From positions 372,001 to 436,000 of the forward strand of contig JOAA01000007.1 of the NCBI GenBank assembly GCA_000720375.1: a stretch of DNA of 64,000 nucleotides. The letters are read 5' to 3'. The stretch's first letter is position 1, and each line of letters opens with the position of its first letter. The position numbers and the translations under genes were made by a program. A model generated the notes under the pieces. That model had not been told where the DNA came from. It saw only the letters and a list, made by a program, of their open reading frames with translations, and ran no database searches. This document shows positions 51,768 through 59,258 of this stretch, in pieces. The DNA comes from Rhodococcus rhodnii (GTDB taxonomy: Bacteria; Actinomycetota; Actinomycetes; Mycobacteriales; Pseudonocardiaceae).

Positions 51768-52732
51768 GAGCGCTCACCCCGGTTCTGCACTCGCAGGAAC
51801 ACCGTGGTGAGGATGAGGATCAGCACCGTGAGCACAGTCGCGATCGCGGCGCCGTAGCCGACTTGGGTCTTCTCGAAGAAGTTCTGAAACGAGAAGTACG
51901 ACGGCACGTTCGTCGCGCCACCGGGCCCACCGCGGGTCAGCACGTAGATCGGCCCGAACACCTTCAACGCGGCGATCGTGCACGTCAGCAACACCACAAA
52001 GATCTCCGGCCGAATCTGCGGCACGGTCACGTGCCAGAACCTGCCCCACCACGACGCGCCGTCCAACTCGGCCGCCTCGTACAGTGACGGATCCGCCCGC
52101 TGCATCCCGGCCATGAAGATCACCACCGGATAGCCGACCTGGATCCACAACAGCACCCCCATCACGCTCCACAGCGCGACATCCGGATCGCCCAGCCAGT
52201 TCTGGCCCAGCTCGCCGAGTCCCACGGCGCCGAGGAACTCGTTCAACGCCCCCTGTGGAGCCAGAATCCAGCTCCACACGATCCCCGCCACCGCGATCGG
52301 CAGCACCTGCGGCAGGTAGATGCACGCCCGCAGCACGCTCGCCGACCTCGGCCCGAACCGCTTGCCGATGACGTCGAACAACGCGGCCGCAATGACCAGC
52401 CCCGCCATTGTCGGCAGAATGGCCATCGCCACCACGAGCCCGACGTTGTTCCGGAACGACGACCAGAACGTCTCGTCGCCGAACAGCCGCGTGTAGTTGT
52501 CCAGTCCGGTCCACTTCGGATCCCCGACGCCCTGCCACTGCGTGAAGCTGATGCCGATGTTCATCACGAACGGCACCACGATCACCGCGATCAGCAGCAG
52601 CGCGCCCGGGATCAGGAAGAGCAGATAGGACGCCTCCCGCCGTACCCTCAACGTGGATTTCGGAGTGCCCAATGCTGCTTTCGGGGCAGCAGCAGGCGCT
52701 GCCATGAGGGCATGTTCGCCTTGCCGGTTCAT
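51764..52732 (-). CDS. Carbohydrate ABC transporter permease (MalF type)
   Basis: This 322-aa permease has a 35-residue cytoplasmic Ala-rich N-terminus, six membrane helices and the EAA loop in S-L-Y-E-A-A-E-L-D-G-A. The ATG overlaps the binding-protein stop (52729-52732). It forms the membrane channel with the MalG-type partner. Confidence 0.93.
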   Translation of the reverse strand: MNRQGEHALMAAPAAAPKAALGTPKSTLRVRREASYLLFLIPGALLLIAVIVVPFVMNIGISFTQWQGVGDPKWTGLDNYTRLFGDETFWSSFRNNVGLVVAMAILPTMAGLVIAAALFDVIGKRFGPRSASVLRACIYLPQVLPIAVAGIVWSWILAPQGALNEFLGAVGLGELGQNWLGDPDVALWSVMGVLLWIQVGYPVVIFMAGMQRADPSLYEAAELDGASWWGRFWHVTVPQIRPEIFVVLLTCTIAALKVFGPIYVLTRGGPGGATNVPSYFSFQNFFEKTQVGYGAAIATVLTVLILILTTVFLRVQNRGERS

Positions 52733-54009
52733 TTGCCGACGTTCGCCAGGTTCTCCTGGTAGGGCTTGGCTATCTCGTCCATCACCTGATGCGGCGTGGC
52801 CGTGCCGGTGATCAGCTTCTGCACCGCCGAGACCTGTACGTCGTAGTAGCCGGGCGCGGGCCAGTCCGGATAGAACGCCAACCGGTCCTGCGCGACCAAC
52901 GTCTTGAAGTTCTCCGCCACCTCCTTCAACTGCGGCGCGGCACTCGACGGCGAGCCAGTGTCCACAAGGGGCACACCGCCCGCATCACGGAGCTTGTCCT
53001 GAATCTGCGGCGACATCGTGATCTGGATGAAGTCGTACGCCAGATCCTTGTTCTTCGACCCCGTCGGAACCACCCACATGTTGCCCGCCGACCCGGCGGT
53101 CATGCCGGGCCACAGGACCGATCCCCACTGGAAGCTCTTGATCCCGGCCGCCAGCCTGCCGTACCACCAGCTGCCGCTGATCATGATCGGGTGCTTGCCC
53201 TGCATGAACGAGATGCCCATGTCCTCGGCCTTCACCCCGGCCGAGTCCTTGCTGATGTACTTCTTGTCCACCCAGTCGGCGAACGTGCTGGCGCCGTACA
53301 TCCATGCCGCGTCATGGAAATCCACCGGGCCGGTGTACCGCTGGAACCGGTCCACCCAGCCACGGTTCGCCTTCGACAACGCCAGCTGGTACATGATCTG
53401 GTGCGCCGGATACTCCGCACCGCCAACCGCAAGCGGCGTGACGCCCGCGGCGACGAACTTGTCCATCGCCGCGCTCAGCTCCGCAATCGTGGTCGGCACC
53501 GCGATGCCCTGCTGAGCGAACATGTCCTTGTTGTAGAAGACCATCACGTACTCGGCGTAGTTCGGCACACCGAACCACTTGCCCGACCCCATCACGCCTT
53601 TCTCGTCGTAACGAGCCGTGGTCTGGATTCCCGGGCTGAGGTTCTTGTCCCAGCCGCGCTTGGTCACCTCGTCACTGATGTCGGTCAGCAGACCCTGCTT
53701 GGACAACAGGCCAGCGGTGGCGTTGCCCTTGTTGTACTCCAGGACATCCGGTGCGTCGCTCGAGTTCAGCACCATCGGAGCGGTTTTCTGGATCTGCTCG
53801 AACCCCTTCTCCTCGAAGACCACCTTCACCCCGGGATGTGTGGCCTCGAACTGCTTGATCGCCTCGGCCCACGCCACCCCCATCGCACTGTCCGGGCCCT
53901 CGTAGTGCCAGAGCTTCAACGTCCTCGGGCCGTCGGCCTGGTCACCTGACCCACACCCGCTGGTCACCAGCACGGCCGCCATGGCCGCGGCCAGAACTCG
54001 CTTGGACAT
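52729..54009 (-). CDS. Extracellular sugar-binding lipoprotein (xyloglucan-oligosaccharide candidate)
   Basis: This 426-aa protein has a lipobox V-T-S-G-C after a short basic and hydrophobic start, then the SBP_bac_1 fold (L-W-H-Y-E-G-P, V-V-F-E-E-K-G-F and M-V-F-Y-N-K-D-M-F). It is the first gene of a five-gene operon, binding protein, two permeases, GH31 and GH35, all joined by 4-base overlaps. Two palindromes stand upstream. The ligand is inferred from the enzymes to be a galactosylated and xylosylated oligosaccharide. Confidence 0.92.
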   Translation of the reverse strand: MSKRVLAAAMAAVLVTSGCGSGDQADGPRTLKLWHYEGPDSAMGVAWAEAIKQFEATHPGVKVVFEEKGFEQIQKTAPMVLNSSDAPDVLEYNKGNATAGLLSKQGLLTDISDEVTKRGWDKNLSPGIQTTARYDEKGVMGSGKWFGVPNYAEYVMVFYNKDMFAQQGIAVPTTIAELSAAMDKFVAAGVTPLAVGGAEYPAHQIMYQLALSKANRGWVDRFQRYTGPVDFHDAAWMYGASTFADWVDKKYISKDSAGVKAEDMGISFMQGKHPIMISGSWWYGRLAAGIKSFQWGSVLWPGMTAGSAGNMWVVPTGSKNKDLAYDFIQITMSPQIQDKLRDAGGVPLVDTGSPSSAAPQLKEVAENFKTLVAQDRLAFYPDWPAPGYYDVQVSAVQKLITGTATPHQVMDEIAKPYQENLANVGK

Positions 54010-54030
54010 TCAGAACCCCTCCAGTGATCA

Positions 54031-54044
54031 TCGAATCGCTTCGA
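54031..54044. promoter_or_regulatory. TCGAA-TCGC-TTCGA inverted repeat
   Basis: Arms TCGAA (54031-54035) and TTCGA (54040-54044) surround TCGC, 22 bases upstream of the binding-protein start. The form is close to the site at 54851-54868 upstream of the GH12 gene and may be a second operator. Confidence 0.45.
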
Positions 54045-54063
54045 CTCCGATGGCTGCGCGCTT

Positions 54064-54075
54064 GTTAGCGCTAAC
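54064..54075. promoter_or_regulatory. GTTAGCGCTAAC operator of the importer operon
   Basis: This perfect 12-bp palindrome lies 55 bases before the start at 54009. It is identical to the one upstream of the GH43 gene (32431-32442). The central GCGC and length fit LacI-family binding. Confidence 0.75.
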
Positions 54076-54108
54076 ATTCGTGCGGCGAAAGCACCTGTTC
54101 CACGTCCC

Positions 54109-54804
54109 TCAGGACGTGGAGACGGAGTAGCTGTTGGTGGTGAAGTTCATCCCGCCTGCCGACGAGGTGATCTCGAAGCCGAACTGGACGTCATTGATGG
54201 TCACGTCGCCGTACCAGCCCCGGTTGCGGATCCAGTTCATCACCGCGAGCACATCGACTGAACCGGAATTCGTGTTGGACGTCCGCAGGAAGGAGAACAC
54301 GGCGTTGGACCCGTTGCTACCCCGGTAGACATCCCAGGTGTGGCCGCCAACGGTCGCCGTGGTCTGTTTCGACCCGATCGGCCCCACAGCGCCCTGCTTG
54401 TTCATCCACAACATGATCTCGTAGTCGTGGCCGTTCACCCAGATGTCGTAAGCCGTCGCATACGAGCCGGCATTCGGCCGGGACACGTTGAAACTGCTGT
54501 TCAGGTTCCGCACGGTGCTCAGTTGCCGTCCGATGGTGCGACCGACGTGCGGATAGGACTTCACACCGCCGGTGTTGGGATGATCAGCCCAGACTCCCCA
54601 GTTGCTGTACGAGTTCGCCCAGATCGTCTGGGGCCCGTGACCACTGCCCCATATGTTGTTACGGACGATGTAGCCACCGTTGGACCAGGTCCCCCACCTG
54701 TCCGATGAGGACCAGGCAGCAGCCTGCGCCGCCCCCGCCGGTGCGAGGGTGACGACAAGAACCGCGGCGATTCCGCATACCAACGAACGTAGTGGATTGC
54801 GCAT
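54109..54804 (-). CDS. Secreted GH12 endoglucanase/xyloglucanase
   Basis: The ATG at 54804 has GGAAGGA upstream and gives 231 aa, close to the single-domain GH12 size. Residues 1-30 are a signal peptide (A-Q-A-A-A-W). The beta-jelly-roll has the nucleophile Glu in Y-E-I-M-L-W-M and the acid/base Glu in F-G-F-E-I-T-S-S. No carbohydrate-binding module is attached. GH12 includes both cellulases and xyloglucanases. The neighbouring alpha-xylosidase and beta-galactosidase favour xyloglucan as one substrate. Confidence 0.92.
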   Translation of the reverse strand: MRNPLRSLVCGIAAVLVVTLAPAGAAQAAAWSSSDRWGTWSNGGYIVRNNIWGSGHGPQTIWANSYSNWGVWADHPNTGGVKSYPHVGRTIGRQLSTVRNLNSSFNVSRPNAGSYATAYDIWVNGHDYEIMLWMNKQGAVGPIGSKQTTATVGGHTWDVYRGSNGSNAVFSFLRTSNTNSGSVDVLAVMNWIRNRGWYGDVTINDVQFGFEITSSAGGMNFTTNSYSVSTS

Positions 54805-54850
54805 GGATGGGTTCCTTCCGAGCGTCTTTGCACGGATACGCAGGGTCGCG

Positions 54851-54868
54851 CGTTGAAGCGCTTCGACG
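54851..54868. promoter_or_regulatory. GAAGCGCTTC-centred palindrome upstream of the GH12 gene
   Basis: Eighteen bases read CGTTGAAGCGCTTCGACG, an inverted repeat with one mismatched pair, 47 bases upstream of the GH12 start. It is a LacI-type operator candidate related to the sites at 54031 and 36677. Confidence 0.6.
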
Positions 54869-55269
54869 AATATGCCACCCACCGAACACACTGGTCAAGA
54901 CCCGTCCAGCCCGGACCCCACCCTGCACCAGATGGACAGTCCAATGCCCAGACTAATCCAATGTAGACTTACAGTCCGCGCACCTGAGACCGGCAACGCC
55001 GACTTCAACCCGCGCCAAACCCTGCCACGCGTCACAACCAGTGTCGATCAACCGATGCTCCACAAGAGACGATCGACTGAAGCACCAGCCCTTCCCGATC
55101 CCGTCGACGCGGCCTGCACTGGATCGGTGAAGGCACGCCGGGCGCGGCCGGGCTCGTCGCGGCCCTCCGCACGGCCACGCTCAGCTTGCCCATCATCAAC
55201 CGGAGGCGCCCGCCCCGGACGGCGTGCTCATCACGACCCACTGCGCGCCGCAGGTGAAAGCTGAGCCTC
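54869..55269. other. Intergenic region, no gene supported
   Basis: About 400 bases upstream of the GH12 gene. Open frames exist in several phases but have no signal peptide, membrane segment or family motif. A short stretch near 55130-55200 looks protein-like in one + frame (G-A-A-G-L-V-A-A-L-R-T-A-T) and may be a decayed remnant; this is a weak impression. Confidence 0.3.
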
Positions 55270-55710
55270 CTAGTCGACACTCGCGGCTTGTTCCGAACGC
55301 TCCTTGAGCGCCCGGTTCATGTCATGAAACCCCTGCTCTGCCCACTTGATCGTCTTGTCGATGAAGGGCACGGCCAAGCCCCGGAAGTACTCGCGCTGCA
55401 GCAGCGTCGTGCCCGTCCCCTCAGGCTCGAGGATGAACTCGTGCTGACCGCTCAAGATGATCCGGTTCAGCGTGATCCCCTCCCAGCGCAAATGCCTCCC
55501 AGGCTCCGCGATCCGCACCGTCGGCCGGACCCGCGTCGCCTTGTCACCGGGCAGCTGGAACATGAAGTCGAGTGTGCTGCCGACGACCGCACTGCCTGCC
55601 CCTTTGATGACGAACGGGTTCCACTCCTGGTAGGCCTCGAAGTCCACGATCGACGCCCAGACCACGTCCGGCTTGGCCGCAATCCCGATCGAGCTCTCGA
55701 TGATCCGCAT
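55270..55710 (-). CDS. SRPBCC/START-like domain protein (polyketide cyclase/dehydrase type)
   Basis: The ATG at 55710 has GGGGAG upstream and gives 146 aa. The helix-grip pattern is clear: I-I-E-S-S-I-G-I-A-A-K-P-D-V-V-W, F-E-A-Y-Q-E-W-N-P-F and a C-terminal helix ending F-H-D-M-N-R-A-L-K-E-R. Such proteins bind small hydrophobic molecules; function is not known here. It is a monocistronic gene unrelated to its sugar-utilisation neighbours. Confidence 0.85.
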   Translation of the reverse strand: MRIIESSIGIAAKPDVVWASIVDFEAYQEWNPFVIKGAGSAVVGSTLDFMFQLPGDKATRVRPTVRIAEPGRHLRWEGITLNRIILSGQHEFILEPEGTGTTLLQREYFRGLAVPFIDKTIKWAEQGFHDMNRALKERSEQAASVD

Positions 55711-55960
55711 TTCACTCCCCGTGGACAGACAGTTGACGGTCCCACCCCACCAAAGATCACCGACAGATGCCAAGCAACCGGACACAGCATGGCTGACGTG
55801 CGCCAAGTTTCCCCTTGACATCGCGAAGACCTCCCCCTGCGTGCCAGATCAGGCACATGATCGTCCACATCGGACTCACCAGGTGCGACAGCTGGCGGTC
55901 TGCCAGAGATGACTCAATGTGCCATTGCAGTTTCGGTCGGTAGCGGATAACCTGGTGCCG

Positions 55961-55980
55961 ATCTGGGAGCGCTCCCAGAT
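55961..55980. promoter_or_regulatory. CebR-box-like palindrome upstream of the LPMO gene
   Basis: A perfect 20-bp palindrome (55961-55980) contains TGGGAGCGCTCCCA, the same as the known Streptomyces CebR box for cellobiose-responsive control of cellulase genes. It lies 33 bases upstream of the LPMO start. Confidence 0.85.
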
Positions 55981-56013
55981 TCGCATCGATCAGCCAGAGA
56001 CGGAGGCTCAACC

Positions 56014-56667
56014 ATGCGTATACGCACCTCCGGGTCCGTTGCGAGACGGCGCGGCATCCTGGCACTGGTCATCGCGCTGGCAAGCCTGTTCATCTGGACC
56101 CCGACGGCTTCGGCCCACGGCACCATCGTCAGCCCTGCCACGCGTGCCTACCAATGCTGGAAAACCTGGGGCAACAACCACACCAACCCTGCTATGCAGC
56201 AACAAGATCCCATGTGCTGGCAAGCCTTCCAGGCGAACCCAGACACCATGTGGAACTGGATGAGCGCCCTTCGAGACGGTCTTCGCGGCAACTTCCAAGG
56301 ATCGACCCCTGACGGACAGTTGTGCAGCAACGGTCTCGCGCGCAACAACTCGCTGAACACCCTCGGACAGTGGAAGACCACCAACATCAGCAACAACTTC
56401 ACGATGCACCTGTACGACCAAGCAAGCCACGGTGCCGACTACTTCCGCGTCTACGTCAGCAAGAACGGGTTCAACCCGGCCACTCAGCGCCTCGGTTGGG
56501 GAAACCTCGACTTCATCACCCAGACGGGCAGATACCCGCCGGCCAAGGACATCACGTTCAACGTGCAGACCTCTGGCTACAGAGGACACCACGTCATCTT
56601 CACCATCTGGCAGGCCTCGCACCTCGACCAGACCTACATGTGGTGCAGTGACGTGAACTTCGGCTGA
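56014..56667 (+). CDS. Secreted AA10 lytic polysaccharide monooxygenase
   Basis: This 217-aa copper enzyme has a signal peptide ending T-A-S-A, so mature residue one is His35 (H-G-T-I-V-S-P). Together with His139 in Y-D-Q-A-S-H-G-A-D-Y-F it forms the copper histidine brace. The segments C-W-K-T-W-G-N-N-H, P-M-C-W-Q-A-F, P-D-G-Q-L-C-S-N-G and C-S-D-V-N-F closely match the cellulose-active Thermobifida E7 (TfLPMO10A) and ScLPMO10B group. It oxidatively cuts cellulose or chitin. There is no binding module. Its CebR-type box suggests cellobiose control. Confidence 0.93.
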   Translation: MRIRTSGSVARRRGILALVIALASLFIWTPTASAHGTIVSPATRAYQCWKTWGNNHTNPAMQQQDPMCWQAFQANPDTMWNWMSALRDGLRGNFQGSTPDGQLCSNGLARNNSLNTLGQWKTTNISNNFTMHLYDQASHGADYFRVYVSKNGFNPATQRLGWGNLDFITQTGRYPPAKDITFNVQTSGYRGHHVIFTIWQASHLDQTYMWCSDVNFG

Positions 56668-56684
56668 CCATTGCCAAGCACCTT

Positions 56685-56713
56685 GCCCGGCGCTGGCCGA
56701 AACAGCGCCGGGC
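56685..56713 (+). terminator. Hairpin terminator after the LPMO gene
   Basis: GCCCGGCGCT (56685-56694) pairs exactly with AGCGCCGGGC (56704-56713) around a nine-base loop, 18 bases after the LPMO stop codon. Confidence 0.8.
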
Positions 56714-56834
56714 TTCCGGTGGCCCGGGCCATTGCCGTACTTGATCGGTCAACCCCTTGACCGGACGAACACAACGGCGAAGCGTGGCCGACGGGCCCGG
56801 TCGGGGGCACCGGGCAACACTGGGGTGTGTTGTT

Positions 56835-58289
56835 GTGGTACGGCACGGTTTTGCCGCAGTTTGCCTGAGCGTGGTGGTCGGCACCGGTCTGGTTGTCCCG
56901 ACGGCCGCAGCGGATGAGTCCAATGGCTCGGTGGGCCGGACGGTGTACGTCACCACCAGCGGGCGCAACTTCACCGAGACCGGACCGCACAACGTCTCGG
57001 TCTACACAGTCGGCCAGGGCGGCGCCCTTGATCCGCTAGGCGACCCGGTGGCGACCGGAGCGGGAGCACGAGGGATCGTGTTCACCCCGAACGGCAAGTA
57101 CGCCTTCGTTGTGGCGCTTGAAGAGAACACGGTTTACCCCTACGCCGTCGCCAGCGATGGCGGGCTTGTCCGCAATGGCCAGCCGGTGGAGACTGGCGGC
57201 GACACGCCGGTCGGAATCGCCATGGCCCCGGACGGCCGGACACTCTACGTCGCAAATCTGTTGTCCGAACCATTCGGGACCGTGACGGTTTTCGCCGTCC
57301 ACCCAAACGGAACGCTTGCCCGGCGCGGTAATCCAGTTCCCACGGGCTTTCCTGAAGCCAGGAACGTGGCGGTGAGCCCGGACGGCCGTTTCCTGTTCGT
57401 GAGCCACGGTGTTCCGGGCGACGTGGATCCGGACGTGATCGTCACGTTCGTGATCCGTCCAGATGGGACACTGGGTGCAGCCCGGCCGCCGGTGCCGATC
57501 GGCGCGGCGGGCGGCGGGATCGGCATCACGCCCAACGGCGTCTTCTTGTACGTCGTATGTCTGGAAACCGATGACGTCCATGGGTTCCGGATCGGGTACG
57601 ACGGCTCGCTCACTCCGGTGCCAGGTTCACCATTCCCGGCGCCGAGGACGCCCGAAGGTGTAGCGGTCACGCCCGACGGTGGCCACCTCTACGTCGCCAG
57701 TGTCGCTACCCGTCCGGTGCACACGCCGGAGGAAGACGGTGTGTGGACCTTCTCCATAGACGACAAGGGAACGCTGCACCGCGTCCAGTCCCGCGTCGAG
57801 GCAGGTGTCGGTCCGGTCGGGATCAGCACGACGCCCGACGGAAAGTGGCTGTACGTCAGCAACTTCTTCAGCAACAACGTATCCGGGTTCGCTATCGAGC
57901 CCACGCCCGTACCACGCGAGGTCGCCGGCTCACCCTTCCCGGCGAACGGCATCGGACCAGCCTTCGACTCGGTCGCGGTCCTGCCCAACCAGGGACCGAC
58001 AGCGTCGTTCACCGCGATCCCAGGCCGTACAACCAGGTTCGACGCCACCGGCTCACGGGACCGAGACGGCAAAATCGCCCGCTACGACTGGGACTTCGGC
58101 GATGGCACCACTCTGCGCGACGGCGGTCCCAAGCCGGAACACGTCTACGACCGACCAGGTGTCTTCGTGGTCAAGCTGGTGGTCACCGATGACGAAGGCT
58201 GCTCGGTACGTCAGGTGTTCACCGGCCGCACGGCGCTCTGCAACGGCTCGTCCGCAGCCCGCGCGTCCAAGTCTGTCGTCGTCAGCTGA
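56835..58289 (+). CDS. Secreted beta-propeller (lactonase-like) protein with PKD domain
   Basis: A GTG at 56835 is preferred since the signal peptide then starts at once (V-R-H-G-F-A-A-V-C-L); a TTG at 56757 would add 26 residues. This gives 484 aa. About seven repeats of the type G-I-x-x-T-P-N/D-G-x-x-L/F-Y-V (P-D-G-R-T-L-Y-V-A, P-D-G-R-F-L-F-V-S, P-D-G-K-W-L-Y-V-S) form a YVTN/6-phosphogluconolactonase-like propeller (about 40-370). A PKD domain follows (Y-D-W-D-F-G-D-G-T near 415). Function unknown; surface binding or lactone hydrolysis are options. Confidence 0.8.
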   Translation: MVRHGFAAVCLSVVVGTGLVVPTAAADESNGSVGRTVYVTTSGRNFTETGPHNVSVYTVGQGGALDPLGDPVATGAGARGIVFTPNGKYAFVVALEENTVYPYAVASDGGLVRNGQPVETGGDTPVGIAMAPDGRTLYVANLLSEPFGTVTVFAVHPNGTLARRGNPVPTGFPEARNVAVSPDGRFLFVSHGVPGDVDPDVIVTFVIRPDGTLGAARPPVPIGAAGGGIGITPNGVFLYVVCLETDDVHGFRIGYDGSLTPVPGSPFPAPRTPEGVAVTPDGGHLYVASVATRPVHTPEEDGVWTFSIDDKGTLHRVQSRVEAGVGPVGISTTPDGKWLYVSNFFSNNVSGFAIEPTPVPREVAGSPFPANGIGPAFDSVAVLPNQGPTASFTAIPGRTTRFDATGSRDRDGKIARYDWDFGDGTTLRDGGPKPEHVYDRPGVFVVKLVVTDDEGCSVRQVFTGRTALCNGSSAARASKSVVVS

Positions 58290-58331
58290 GCCGGCGTGAA
58301 CCGTGTGATCTGGTCGCGCACACTTCAGGTA

Positions 58332-58354
58332 TAAGTAACTATCTAGTACGTTCA
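58332..58354. promoter_or_regulatory. TAACTATCTAGT-type operator 1 (AroE-like gene)
   Basis: This 23-base site, core TAACTATCTAGTACGT, lies directly before the AroE-like start. It overlaps TACGTT (58347-58352), a -10 box six bases from the ATG at 58359. The same sequence recurs at 61041-61063 (one mismatch, opposite strand) and 62113-62135. Confidence 0.8.
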
Positions 58355-58358
58355 TAGC

Positions 58359-59258
58359 ATGGTGAAGAGTAGGGGCGTGCCGGAACGACACGACAACAAG
58401 CGATTCCTGGTCGGCCTCGTCGGTGCGGGGATCGAGACGTCACTGACTCCGCCGCTGCACGAACGCGAAGCGGACGAACTGGGACTGCGCTACCTCTACC
58501 GCACGCTCGACCTGACCACCCTCGGGCTGCCGCCGGAAAGCATCGGCGAACTGCTGGCAGCCGCCAAGCTGTCGGGTTACGACGGACTCAACATCACCCA
58601 CCCGTGCAAGCAGCTCGTGCTCGACCATCTCGACGACCTCTCCCCCGAAGCCGATGCCCTGCACGCCGTCAACACGGTGGTCTTCGCCGACGGCAAAACC
58701 ATCGGCCACAACACGGATCTCTCCGGCTTTGCCCGCAACCTCGCATTGGGCCTGCCCGATGTTTCGCTCGACAGGGTGGTTCTGCTCGGTGCGGGCGGGG
58801 CGGGCGCAGCTGCGGCACACGCCTTGCTGACCATGGGTGCCGGGACTGTCCACGTCTTCGACACCGAGTGGGAGCGCGGCGACGTGCTGGCCCGCTCACT
58901 GCGCAGCCGCTTCGATGCTGACCGGGCCGTGACGGGACGCGTCGACGACGATCTGCCGCGCGCCCTACGTAAAGCCGATGGACTCGTGCACGCGACACCG
59001 ACGGGAATGGCCGCGTACCCGGGACTTCCCTTGCCCGCCAATCTGATCGAGCCGCATCTGTGGGTCGCCGATGTGGTGTACCGGCCGCTGAACACGGAAC
59101 TGCTGATGACCGCGCGGGCCAAGGGGTGCCGGGTTCTCGACGGCGGCGGCATGGTCGTTTTCCAGGCGGCCGACGCGTTCCGGCTCTTCACTGGGCGGGA
59201 ACCCGACATCGCCCGGATGGTGCGCCACTTCGGCGAGCTCACCCGTGCGTCAGCCTGA
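58359..59258 (+). CDS. Quinate/shikimate dehydrogenase (AroE-like)
   Basis: This 299-aa enzyme has the AroE substrate domain (V-G-A-G-I-E-T-S-L-T-P and G-L-N-I-T-H-P-C-K, with the catalytic Lys in the last motif). N-T-D-L-S-G-F marks the shikimate-binding Asp, and V-L-L-G-A-G-G-A-G-A-A is the NAD(P) loop. It oxidises quinate or shikimate to the 3-dehydro form. The catabolic neighbours argue for a degradative role rather than aromatic biosynthesis. The operator right before the start suggests a leaderless, repressible transcript. It overlaps the convergent dehydratase gene by 20 bases. Confidence 0.92.
   Translation: MVKSRGVPERHDNKRFLVGLVGAGIETSLTPPLHEREADELGLRYLYRTLDLTTLGLPPESIGELLAAAKLSGYDGLNITHPCKQLVLDHLDDLSPEADALHAVNTVVFADGKTIGHNTDLSGFARNLALGLPDVSLDRVVLLGAGGAGAAAAHALLTMGAGTVHVFDTEWERGDVLARSLRSRFDADRAVTGRVDDDLPRALRKADGLVHATPTGMAAYPGLPLPANLIEPHLWVADVVYRPLNTELLMTARAKGCRVLDGGGMVVFQAADAFRLFTGREPDIARMVRHFGELTRASA

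Noticed and set aside
54872..55264. A 130-codon + strand gene upstream of GH12
   Set aside because: The composition is Pro/Arg/Ser-rich without family pattern, and it would run through the GH12 promoter and operator region.
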